The position numbers and the translations under genes were made by a program. Below are positions 1-4,693 of a stretch of DNA of 5,193 nucleotides, one piece after another; within the stretch, counting starts at the first letter, position 1, and every line of letters begins with the position of its first letter. A model generated the notes under the pieces. That model ran no database searches, had not been told where the DNA came from, and saw nothing but the letters and a program-made list of their open reading frames with translations. Source of the stretch: Methanobacterium sp. UBA8 (lineage in GTDB: Archaea > Methanobacteriota > Methanobacteria > Methanobacteriales > Methanobacteriaceae); the NCBI GenBank assembly GCA_002509665.1, contig DADN01000265.1, positions 7,375 to 12,567 on the forward strand, in the 5' to 3' direction.

Positions 1-185
1 TTTGCCATTACAGTAATTTCAGCTTCCCCTGCTTTAAGGGTCGTTTCCGTGGATGATTGAAGAGCACTGGTAACAAGACCTAATGCTACAATAGTTGCAA
101 TACCAATTGCAATACCAATAATCGCAAGGGAAGCTCTTGTTCTATTTCTAAATGGATTTTTCAAAATTAATCCAAAATAATTCAT
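1..185 (-). CDS. ABC transporter permease, MacB/FtsX type (N-terminal fragment)
   Basis: Only the first 61 codons are in the window; the gene continues past the left edge. The protein starts MNYFGLILKNPFRNRTRASL, a short amphipathic basic segment followed by a hydrophobic helix at about residues 18-41 (AIIGIAIGIATIVALGLVTS). After it comes the start of an extracytoplasmic region (SSTETTLKAGEAEITVMA). This layout of an 'NPxRNxxRxxLxxxGIxIG' entry into the first membrane helix is typical of MacB-like permeases (FtsX superfamily), which work with an ATPase to move lipids, peptides or drugs or to sense the envelope. The start is the ATG at 185-183, preceded by a clear AAGGAG Shine-Dalgarno (200-195) at 9 nt. 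The partner ATPase is not visible. Substrate cannot be told. The family call is firm; export versus lipoprotein-release roles are open. Confidence 0.82.
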   Translation of the reverse strand, partial: MNYFGLILKNPFRNRTRASLAIIGIAIGIATIVALGLVTSALQSSTETTLKAGEAEITVMA

Positions 186-236
186 TTTTAACTTCTCCTT
201 TTGTTTAAAATAATTTAATCCCGTAATTCGTGTCCT

Positions 237-245
237 ATTTATAAA
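237..245 (-). promoter_or_regulatory. Candidate TATA box for the permease gene
   Basis: On the minus strand the sequence reads TTTATAAAT, a good archaeal TATA element. A start about 25 nt downstream would fall near 215, giving a leader of about 30 nt that contains the AAGGAG ribosome site. A second, weaker TATA-like stretch (minus strand TTTTATACAAATT, about 284-297) lies further upstream, so the promoter choice is uncertain. AATTCGTGT occurs twice nearby (225-233 and 273-281). Confidence 0.4.
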
Positions 246-256
246 AAAAGAGCATA
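238..256. repeat. 19-bp direct repeat, copy 1 (TTTATAAAAAAAGAGCATA)
   Basis: This 19-base stretch is identical to 407-425. On the minus strand it reads TATGCTCTTTTTTTATAAA and contains an ATG (255-253) that opens a six-codon frame, MLFFYK, ending in TAG. The copy overlaps the candidate TATA box of the permease. See copy 2 for the link with the regulator gene's start region. Confidence 0.8.
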
Positions 257-283
257 TAAGTAATTATTTCAAAATTCGTGTAA

Positions 284-331
284 AATTTGTATAAAATCAA
301 TGGTAAATTACACCCAAATTACATACAAATT
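284..331. promoter_or_regulatory. Inverted and direct repeats upstream of the permease
   Basis: AATTTGTAT (284-292) and ATACAAATT (323-331) form a perfect 9-bp inverted repeat with a 30-nt centre. On its right side AAATTACA occurs twice with an 11-nt step (305-312 and 316-323), with a partial third AAATTA at 327. The left side holds GTGTAA (278-283), the reverse complement of TTACAC (308-313). Direct repeats at one helical turn plus an inverted partner suggest a binding region for a dimeric regulator. No protein can be assigned from sequence alone. Confidence 0.35.
301..320. repeat. 20-bp promoter-proximal element, copy 1
   Basis: TGGTAAATTACACCCAAATT is repeated without mismatch at 1166-1185. 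Both copies lie upstream of leftward genes in the same orientation, and each is followed within 7-10 nt (minus strand) by a TATA-like element. This is the position expected for an archaeal activator site or extended BRE region. The copy lies 116 nt before the permease start codon. Confidence 0.75.
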
Positions 332-406
332 AAAAAATAAAAAACATACACAACTTCAAGAATTGACAATATGCAATAAAGTATTAAAAAAGTTTAATTA
401 GTTAAT

Positions 407-418
407 TTTATAAAAAAA
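407..418 (-). terminator. Candidate oligo-T terminator of the regulator/membrane-protein unit
   Basis: In the leftward direction this is a run of seven Ts about 55 nt after the membrane-protein stop codon. Archaeal RNA polymerase commonly stops at such T tracts without a hairpin. Further T-rich stretches follow (minus strand, 385-390 and 331-346). The same T run also occurs in the permease leader, which weakens the assignment. Confidence 0.35.
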
Positions 419-425
419 GAGCATA
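407..425. repeat. 19-bp direct repeat, copy 2
   Basis: This copy is identical to 238-256. On the minus strand its ATG (424-422) opens a frame MLFFYKIN before TAA. It is preceded by AATAGTGATTTAT (435-423), the same 13 bases that precede the ATG of the winged-helix regulator gene (1088-1076). It therefore looks like a leftover translation-start region: GTGAT Shine-Dalgarno, short spacer, ATG, then decay. The alternative is a short leader peptide or chance similarity in AT-rich DNA. Confidence 0.7.
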
Positions 426-473
426 AATCACTATTTTAAAAATTTATCAAGACCAAATTGTTCCTTTTATTAA

Positions 474-773
474 TTAGTAATCCCAAGTTATTTTTAACAG
501 TATGAGCAGTGCTATAATTTGTATAATATTACCTAAAATGTAAGGAAGATTTACTGGCATCTGATTACTGAATAATATAAACCCGATTCCCATAATACTT
601 TTAAATAAAAGCATTAGAGCAAATAATATGAGTCCCACTGTAAATCCAAATTTTATTTTCCTGTAACTTTTAATATAAATATATAAAAGCCCTGATAATA
701 ACCCAATATTCATAATTTCTGAAATTATGGCCAAAATTTTAATTCCAGGATATCCTAATACTTCCAATACCAT
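474..773 (-). CDS. Small three-helix membrane protein paired with a winged-helix regulator
   Basis: The protein has 99 residues from the ATG at 773-771 and is almost entirely hydrophobic. Three membrane segments can be drawn: about residues 8-30 (IKILAIISEIMNIGLLSGLL), 40-66 (GFTVGLILFALMLLFKSI) and 75-95 (LPYILGNIIQIIALLILLK). A basic loop (SYRKIK) separates the first two, and the C-terminus is WDY. I do not recognise a function. Size, three-helix layout and pairing with a winged-helix regulator resemble the small DUF7521-type membrane proteins found beside such regulators in haloarchaea; that link is from memory and untested. The frame can be extended to a GTG at 782, but that GTGAT looks like the Shine-Dalgarno, 4 nt before the ATG. 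The gene follows the regulator by about 11 nt and is surely co-transcribed. It may sense or modulate regulator activity at the membrane, which is inference. Confidence 0.72.
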   Translation of the reverse strand: MVLEVLGYPGIKILAIISEIMNIGLLSGLLYIYIKSYRKIKFGFTVGLILFALMLLFKSIMGIGFILFSNQMPVNLPYILGNIIQIIALLILLKITWDY

Positions 774-784
774 TTTAATCACAT

Positions 785-1075
785 TTAATCATCTTTTACT
801 CCTTTAACCTGTTTCCATATTACTTCAAAATCATCGTAATTTTTTTCCATCTCTTCTGAGAGAAAATATATCTTACCATATCTTTCTCCAGCAGGTTTAA
901 CTATTTTAGCATCCTCTAAAATCTTAAGATGGTGCCTAATAGTCCTATAACTTAAATCTAACACTTCAGCAAGTTGATGCGCATTGCAAGGCATTTCATT
1001 TAATTTTTTTATAATTTTAGCACGGTTTAACCCCCCGCGCGTACCCAGAATTGCCCAATACAACACTTTGTTCAT
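785..1075 (-). CDS. ArsR-like winged-helix transcriptional regulator
   Basis: This 96-residue DNA-binding protein has an N-terminal helix region (NKVLYWAILGTRGGLNRAKI), a helix-turn-helix at about residues 25-53 and a wing at about 57-71. The recognition helix is about SYRTIRHHLKIL and the wing KIVKPAGERYGKIYFL. The pattern 'QLAEVLDLSYRTIRHHLKILEDAKIV' is characteristic of ArsR-type regulators. It lacks the CxC metal-binding pair of arsenic/cadmium sensors (only one Cys, in MPCN), so metal sensing is unlikely. The ATG at 1075 is preferred: the in-frame GTG at 1084 belongs to AGTGAT, a match to the 3' end of 16S rRNA at proper spacing. It is co-transcribed with the downstream membrane protein. 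Its promoter holds palindromes and the 20-bp element also found before the permease gene, so it may control itself and the transporter. Effector unknown. Confidence 0.85.
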   Translation of the reverse strand: MNKVLYWAILGTRGGLNRAKIIKKLNEMPCNAHQLAEVLDLSYRTIRHHLKILEDAKIVKPAGERYGKIYFLSEEMEKNYDDFEVIWKQVKGVKDD

Positions 1076-1128
1076 ATAAATCACTATTAAAATTTAAAAT
1101 ATTCGCCACATTCTCTTGTTAGATGATT

Positions 1129-1144
1129 ATAATCAATTGGTTAT
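1129..1144. promoter_or_regulatory. Near-perfect palindrome between TATA box and start site of the regulator gene
   Basis: ATAATCAATTGGTTAT pairs in seven of eight positions around the centre CAATTG. It lies directly downstream of the TATA element at 1148-1155 and near the predicted transcription start (about 1122), a classic place for an autorepressor site. A dimeric ArsR-like protein would fit. Confidence 0.4.
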
Positions 1145-1147
1145 TAA

Positions 1148-1155
1148 AATTTATA
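1148..1155 (-). promoter_or_regulatory. Candidate TATA box of the regulator/membrane-protein unit
   Basis: On the minus strand the sequence reads TATAAATT directly after the palindrome CACTAATTAGTG. A start about 25 nt downstream would lie near 1122, leaving a leader of about 47 nt with the GTGAT ribosome site. It is the best archaeal TATA match upstream of the gene. Confidence 0.5.
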
Positions 1156-1167
1156 CACTAATTAGTG
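1156..1167. promoter_or_regulatory. Perfect 12-bp palindrome CACTAATTAGTG at the BRE position
   Basis: A perfect palindrome abuts the TATA element and occupies the place where TFB would contact the BRE. It overlaps the first two bases of the 20-bp element. A protein bound here would block or assist promoter opening. It is not present at the permease copy of the element. Confidence 0.4.
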
Positions 1168-1185
1168 GTAAATTACACCCAAATT
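1166..1185. repeat. 20-bp promoter-proximal element, copy 2
   Basis: TGGTAAATTACACCCAAATT is identical to 301-320. Here it sits 91 nt before the regulator's ATG and 10 nt upstream of the TATA element. A degenerate relative (17 of 20 bases: TTTTAAATTAAACCCAAATT) lies at 3001-3020 between padR and the esterase; that third match is weak because it is mostly A and T. Confidence 0.75.
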
Positions 1186-1564
1186 CATTTTCCAAAAATT
1201 AAAGATACTACTAAAAATAGCAATTGTCATTATTTAGGGAATGTAAACTTCAAAGCCTATTTTTAGCATATAAAATAGTCCATAATCCAATAACATTGAA
1301 ACTAACTCAATATATATGCACAAAAATGAAATTATAACTAAATCAAAAATTAGTAATGATTACTTAATAATAACAGGGATACTTACTAAAATATATCCAA
1401 ATAGAAACATATGTTGATTATATGTCATTGAGGATCATGATGCCTGAACTGACAAATTAGAAGGTTTAAATATGGCTTAATGCTTTAAACACTGCAGTAG
1501 ATATGTGATCTTACTCACTTACCTTAATAAAAAAGTAATGAGAGCACATGGAAAGTATCTTTAG
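1186..1564. other. Non-coding, decayed region without a supportable gene
   Basis: All frames on both strands are broken by frequent stops; the longest ATG frame on the plus strand (from 1316, about 33 codons) looks like no protein. A perfect 10-bp inverted repeat, CTAAAAATAG / CTATTTTTAG (1211-1220 and 1257-1266), encloses 36 nt. From about 1440 on, scraps in shifting frames (TDKLEGLNMA from 1448, then ALNTAVDM followed by a stop and SYSLTLIK from 1482) faintly recall the N-terminal half of a universal stress protein. They may belong to the pseudogene that follows. Confidence 0.45.
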
Positions 1565-1738
1565 ACTTATTTGATAACATTTTTATGGGGACAATTCATA
1601 GAAGTTGCAGAAGATGAGAATGTAGATCAAATAATTATGGGAAAATCAGGTAAAAATGCTATAGAAAGATTTTTACTTGGAAGCACCACAGAAAGAGTTG
1701 TTAGAGAAGCTAACGTGACAGTTAATGTCATAATTTAA
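1565..1738 (+). pseudogene. Universal stress protein (UspA family), C-terminal remnant
   Basis: The open frame between a TAG (1562-1564) and TAA (1736-1738) ends in VDQIIMGKSGKNAIERF, then LLGSTTERVVREANVTVNVII. This is the conserved C-terminal part of UspA-family proteins, including an exact G-x2-G-x9-G-S nucleotide-binding motif (residues GKSG...LLGS). A full family member has about 140-150 residues; only about 57 codons remain. The frame has no ATG before IIMG (only a TTG at 1571 without a ribosome site) and a stop just upstream. Possible N-terminal scraps from about 1440 lie in other frames, so both frameshifts and an internal deletion of roughly 40 codons are likely. It ends 26 bp before trkA, suggesting a former usp-trkA operon. 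A sequencing error alone would not explain so many breaks. Confidence 0.75.
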
Positions 1739-1754
1739 CTATTTAAATAGCACT

Positions 1755-1758
1755 GGAG
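1755..1758 (+). promoter_or_regulatory. Ribosome binding site of trkA
   Basis: GGAG lies 6 nt before the ATG at 1765 and fixes the start. Just upstream is the perfect palindrome CTATTTAAATAG (1739-1750). As a TATA box it would place the transcript start inside the gene, so the trkA promoter must lie further upstream, probably inside or before the usp remnant. Confidence 0.6.
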
Positions 1759-1764
1759 ACTAAA

Positions 1765-2415
1765 ATGTATATTGTAATTGTTGGTGCAGGAAGAGTCGGT
1801 ATAAATCTTGCATCTTTTTTAATTTCTGACGGGCATGATGTCACTATCATTGAAAGCGATACCAAATTATGTGACAATGCAGTGCATGAATTAGATGCCC
1901 TCGTCATTTGCGGAAGCGGAACCGGAATAAAGACCCTTAAAGAAGCAAATGTAGCAGATGCTGATGTTTTTGCTGCTGTAACTGGAAATGATGAAACTAA
2001 TTTATTGTCATGTATACTGGTAAAAGACTACAACATAACTAAAGTAATTGCCAGGGTAAGCGATCCTAACCATGAAGAAGCTTTTAAACAGGCAGGCATT
2101 AATTTTGTAGTTAGCCCAGAACTTACTACAGCCAGTTATCTTGAGAAACTTATTATAAGGCCTAAAATATTAGATTTGATTGTTCTTGGTAAGGGAGATG
2201 CTGAACTACTGGATATTACAGTTACAAACAGCAAAGTATTTAACAAGAAAATCAGCGAGTTTAGCCCAAATAAAGACTTTATTATAAGTGCTATTCATGA
2301 AGATGGGAATATAATCATTCCTGTAGGTGATGAAACTCTAAAAGAAGACTGTAGGATTTCAATCCTTGTAAAAAGCCACGCTGTAAAACAGGTCGAGAAC
2401 ATGTTTATATCTTAA
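1765..2415 (+). CDS. trkA: TrkA-type potassium uptake regulatory subunit (RCK protein)
   Basis: This 216-residue cytoplasmic protein forms the nucleotide-sensing ring that gates a TrkH/KtrB-type potassium channel. Residues 1-125 are an RCK N-terminal Rossmann domain. The dinucleotide motif GAGRVG is at 7-12, the acidic end of strand 2 is at E30 (TIIESD), and GSGTG is at 50-54. The signature [11 protein letters not shown] (71-81) and ARVSDP (96-101) are also present. Residues about 137-214 form a TrkA-C domain ([18 protein letters not shown]...), the usual ligand-binding lobe. Length matches single-unit archaeal and bacterial TrkA/KtrA proteins; the E. coli protein is a tandem duplication. No membrane partner (TrkH) is in the window, so the channel must be encoded elsewhere. 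The gene follows the usp remnant by 26 bp and converges with padR, 33 bp separating the two stops. Start supported by GGAG at 6 nt. Confidence 0.93.
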   Translation: MYIVIVGAGRVGINLASFLISDGHDVTIIESDTKLCDNAVHELDALVICGSGTGIKTLKEANVADADVFAAVTGNDETNLLSCILVKDYNITKVIARVSDPNHEEAFKQAGINFVVSPELTTASYLEKLIIRPKILDLIVLGKGDAELLDITVTNSKVFNKKISEFSPNKDFIISAIHEDGNIIIPVGDETLKEDCRISILVKSHAVKQVENMFIS

Positions 2416-2448
2416 GCTACAGCATGTGTTCTATAAATCCAAATCATA

Positions 2449-2859
2449 TTATTCATCCATTATATTAATAGAACCCATATATTCTTGAAATTCTGTCCAG
2501 AGGTTAGCATGATCATTTTTAGCATGCTCAGCGAGTCTTTTGAATCTTAAAATAAAATTTTTACCTTCCTCAGTTATCACATAATATTTTACCTTTCTTT
2601 TTCCCTGATGTTCCCAAGATCCTTCTATTAGCCCATTCTTTTCTAAATCGTGCAACACAGGGTAAATTTTACTTGTACTTGGCATTTTATTTTCATAGGG
2701 GTTAGAATTATTAAGTTCTGTCATTATTTCATACCCATGCATTCTCTTTTTGTTAATAAGCCACAAAATCAGGATGTTGCTGAAACCTTTCATTAAACCT
2801 TTAATAAGTTTTCTTTCATATGCAGACAAACTTTTAAAGATTTGTACCTCTTCTTCCAT
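2449..2859 (-). CDS. PadR-family transcriptional regulator
   Basis: This 136-residue DNA-binding protein carries a PadR winged-helix domain at about residues 28-100. It reads ILWLINKKRMHGYEIMTELN, then MPSTSKIYPVLHDLEKNGLI, then a basic wing (GSWEHQGKRKVKYYVITEEG). The 'HGYEI' and 'IYPVLxxLExxGLI' signatures are diagnostic. The C-terminal part (101-136) is a short helical dimerisation region, as in the small PadR subfamily. The start ATG is preceded by AAAGGAG (2874-2868) at 8 nt. PadR proteins usually repress a neighbouring detoxification, transporter or metabolic gene and themselves, releasing DNA on binding small aromatic or lipophilic ligands. The likely targets are its own promoter, which carries a cluster of dyads, and perhaps the divergent esterase gene. 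The ligand cannot be inferred. Confidence 0.9.
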   Translation of the reverse strand: MEEEVQIFKSLSAYERKLIKGLMKGFSNILILWLINKKRMHGYEIMTELNNSNPYENKMPSTSKIYPVLHDLEKNGLIEGSWEHQGKRKVKYYVITEEGKNFILRFKRLAEHAKNDHANLWTEFQEYMGSINIMDE

Positions 2860-2886
2860 GTAATTAACTCCTTTATTCCCTGTGAA

Positions 2887-2933
2887 ATATCAAAATTTGA
2901 TATATCACTTTTTGATACTAAATGATTTGGTAT
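2887..2933. promoter_or_regulatory. Cluster of three dyads, probable PadR operators
   Basis: The first dyad is ATATCAAA-A-TTTGATAT (2887-2903), perfect with 8-bp arms. The second is TATCA-N5-TGATA (2903-2917), with the same core and spacing as in the first. The third is ATACTAAAT-G-ATTTGGTAT (2915-2933), with one mismatched pair. Centres lie at 2895, 2910 and 2924, steps of 15 and 14 nt. They lie just downstream of the padR TATA box and cover its predicted start site, so binding would block padR transcription. Assignment to PadR rests on position and symmetry. Confidence 0.6.
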
Positions 2934-2940
2934 ATCGATT

Positions 2941-2948
2941 TTATATAA
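2941..2948 (-). promoter_or_regulatory. Candidate TATA box of padR
   Basis: TTATATAA (its own reverse complement), reading AAATTATATAAAA on the minus strand, is a strong archaeal TATA match. Transcription would begin near 2915-2920, inside the dyad cluster, giving a leader of about 60 nt with the AAAGGAG site. Confidence 0.5.
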
Positions 2949-3020
2949 TTTTTTAAATATTCACGTACTCCAGAAATAGATAGGGTAACTGAAAAGTATT
3001 TTTTAAATTAAACCCAAATT

Positions 3021-3039
3021 AATTATATTAAATATAAAA
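3021..3039 (+). promoter_or_regulatory. Candidate TATA region of the esterase gene
   Basis: AATTATATTAAATATAAAA contains two overlapping TATA-like elements 33-50 nt before the ATG at 3072. Depending on which is used, the leader is about 10-25 nt. The degenerate 20-bp-like element at 3001-3020 lies immediately upstream. Confidence 0.4.
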
Positions 3040-3071
3040 TTTAACAGGGGTAATTATATAACGGGGCTATT

Positions 3072-3962
3072 ATGAACAACAAGCAAGCTGAAGAAGTGCT
3101 AAAGACCATCAATAAAAGTATTTCTTTAAGTCAAGGGAACATATTTCAGCTAAGGAAAGATTTTGAGCAGTTATATCTCAAATTCAGTTCTAAACAGGAG
3201 CTTAATGTGAAAATTCAAAATGTTAGTGATATCCCTGGATTTAAAATCTGTGCTGAACATGCTCGAGATGACCATATAATACTGTTTTTCCATGGAGGCA
3301 GTTTTACAACAGGCTCTACAAAGGAGCATCTTGACTTATGTGGGAAATTATCTCATGCATCAGGTTTTTGTGTTTTTAGTATAGACTACAGACTTGCACC
3401 AGAACATAAATTCCCTGATGCTGTTGAAGACTGCTTAATGTCATATTTATGGCTTTTAAAGAAGGGATTTGAACCATCACAAATTGTTCTTGCAGGGATA
3501 TCTGCAGGTGGAACTTTAGCATTATCCACACTTTTATCTTTAAGAGATAGTGGAGTTGAACTTCCTGCTGCCGCAGTTTGCATGTCACCAGTAGTTGATA
3601 TGTTATTTGAAGGCCATTCCATCGTAACAAATAGAGGAAAAGATTGGATTACTCAAGAACGTCTTGAAATGTCAAGAAAAGTCTATTTAAAAGGTAATAA
3701 TTTAACACAACCTTTAGCTTCGCCTCTTTATGCAGATTTACATGGATTACCTCATATTATGATTCAAGTTGGCAACCATGAACTGCTTTTGGATGATATT
3801 ATAAAATTTTATGAAAAGGCAATTGATTCAGATGTAAAAGTAACTTTTGAACTCTGGAAAGACATGTTTCACAGTTTTCAGATCTTTTCATCGGCTGTTG
3901 AAGAAGGGCAGAATGCCATTCAAAGTGCTGGAGAATATATAAAAAAAATGCTGTTAGAATAA
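3072..3962 (+). CDS. Alpha/beta hydrolase, hormone-sensitive lipase (family IV) esterase
   Basis: This 296-residue soluble carboxylesterase hydrolyses short- to medium-chain acyl esters. The HSL-family order is complete: oxyanion motif HGGS (74-77), DYRLAPEHKFPDAVED (105-120), nucleophile elbow GISAGG with Ser144, and SPVVD (172-176). The acidic catalytic residue is probably Asp241 in HELLLDD and the base His267 in MFHSF. The third glycine of the usual HGGG is serine and the common GDSAGG is GISAGG; both variants keep catalysis plausible. The N-terminal cap (1-60) is helical, with no signal peptide, so the enzyme is cytoplasmic. It is divergent from padR and may be under its control. Only a weak GGGG lies 5 nt before the ATG, so initiation may depend on a short leader. 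Substrate unknown; amide or lactone hydrolysis is also possible in this family. Confidence 0.9.
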   Translation: MNNKQAEEVLKTINKSISLSQGNIFQLRKDFEQLYLKFSSKQELNVKIQNVSDIPGFKICAEHARDDHIILFFHGGSFTTGSTKEHLDLCGKLSHASGFCVFSIDYRLAPEHKFPDAVEDCLMSYLWLLKKGFEPSQIVLAGISAGGTLALSTLLSLRDSGVELPAAAVCMSPVVDMLFEGHSIVTNRGKDWITQERLEMSRKVYLKGNNLTQPLASPLYADLHGLPHIMIQVGNHELLLDDIIKFYEKAIDSDVKVTFELWKDMFHSFQIFSSAVEEGQNAIQSAGEYIKKMLLE

Positions 3963-3983
3963 TTATTGTGTTAATTACTTAAA

Positions 3984-3994
3984 TTTATAAAAAA
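3984..3994 (+). promoter_or_regulatory. Candidate TATA box of the SGNH hydrolase gene
   Basis: TTTATAAAAAA is preceded by an A-rich BRE-like ACTTAAA (3977-3983). A start near 4010-4014 gives a leader of about 33 nt containing GAGGA. It suggests that the gene has its own promoter in the 82-bp gap after the esterase. Confidence 0.5.
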
Positions 3995-4044
3995 TGAATT
4001 ATTAAACATATTTAAAACTATAAGATCAAATTAGAGGAATATTT

Positions 4045-4674
4045 ATGAAAACTATCCTTTGTTACGGGGATTCACTTACATGGGGCTACCATCCCGCAAC
4101 TGGTAAACGTATTGCAAGAGATAAACGATGGCCAGGAGTTTTAAGGAACGATTTAGGAGACGATTATTTTGTAATTGAAGAAGGATTGAACGGCAGAACA
4201 ACATTATGGGACGACCCACTACATGGGGGCTATAAGAATGGAATGAAGTACATTATACCATGTCTTGCATCCCATAGGCCCGTTGATATTGTAATATTAT
4301 TTTTAGGCACCAATGACCTTAAAACACGTTTTTCTCTTTCTGCTACAGAAATTGCCCGCAGTATCCGCGTTCTGGTGGATCTAATTCTCAAAAGTGAAGC
4401 AGGGCCTCATGAAAATGCACCAGAACTATTATTAGTTGCCCCTCCTATAATTACAGAACTATCCAATTTTGCCGAGGAATTTGAAAGTGGAAAATCTAAA
4501 TCCCGTTTATTAGGCCAATACTATAAGCAGGTAGCTGAAGAATATAATATTCACTACTTAGACGCCTCAGAAGTAGTTGTAGCGAGTGATTTGGATGGAA
4601 TTCATTTGGATGTTGATGAACATGTTAAACTCGGCCATGTAATAGCAGATATTGTTGGAAAAATAATGGAATAA
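4045..4674 (+). CDS. SGNH/GDSL hydrolase, MsAcT-like arylesterase/acyltransferase
   Basis: This 209-residue serine esterase of the SGNH fold has block I CYGDSLTWGY with nucleophile Ser10. Block II is EEGLNGRTT (45-53), block III LGTND with Asn90, and block V DGIHLD with Asp184 and His187. VIEEGLNGRTT...DDP, 'LGTND', 'LLLVAPP' and 'DGIHL' match the Mycobacterium smegmatis acyltransferase MsAcT and its arylesterase relatives block for block. In that family the enzyme hydrolyses aryl or short-chain esters and can transfer acyl groups to alcohols in water. No signal peptide or membrane helix is present; cytoplasmic location is likely. Start supported by GAGGA (4034-4038) at 6 nt. It follows the esterase gene in the same direction but probably has its own promoter. 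Natural substrate unknown; a role in deacetylating sugars or detoxifying esters is guesswork. Confidence 0.92.
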   Translation: MKTILCYGDSLTWGYHPATGKRIARDKRWPGVLRNDLGDDYFVIEEGLNGRTTLWDDPLHGGYKNGMKYIIPCLASHRPVDIVILFLGTNDLKTRFSLSATEIARSIRVLVDLILKSEAGPHENAPELLLVAPPIITELSNFAEEFESGKSKSRLLGQYYKQVAEEYNIHYLDASEVVVASDLDGIHLDVDEHVKLGHVIADIVGKIME

Positions 4675-4693
4675 ATATGTTAAATCAGATTGT

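Noticed and set aside
238..425. CRISPR-like or tandem array in the AT-rich gap
   Set aside because: Only two copies of the 19-mer exist, separated by 150 nt of unrelated sequence, with no regular spacing.
785..1075. Metal-sensing (arsenic or cadmium) role for the ArsR-like regulator
   Set aside because: No CxC or other cysteine/histidine cluster of the metal sensors; only a single cysteine.
1316..1417. Plus-strand frame of about 33 codons starting at 1316
   Set aside because: Low-complexity, no ribosome binding site, no family resemblance; surrounded by stop-rich DNA.
1739..1750. Palindrome CTATTTAAATAG as the trkA TATA box
   Set aside because: Transcription would start after the ATG, which conflicts with the good GGAG ribosome site placed between palindrome and start codon.
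2416..2448. Possible hairpin terminator between trkA and padR
   Set aside because: Only a short imperfect dyad around GCATG is visible and no long T run follows in either direction.
3001..3020. Third copy of the 20-bp element upstream of the esterase
   Set aside because: Seventeen of 20 bases agree, but most of the match is A/T and the position relative to a TATA box differs, so I do not count it as a firm copy.
3376..3630. Open frames on the minus strand opposite the esterase gene (84 and 78 codons)
   Set aside because: They lie fully inside a well-supported esterase gene, encode no recognisable domain and have no ribosome site.
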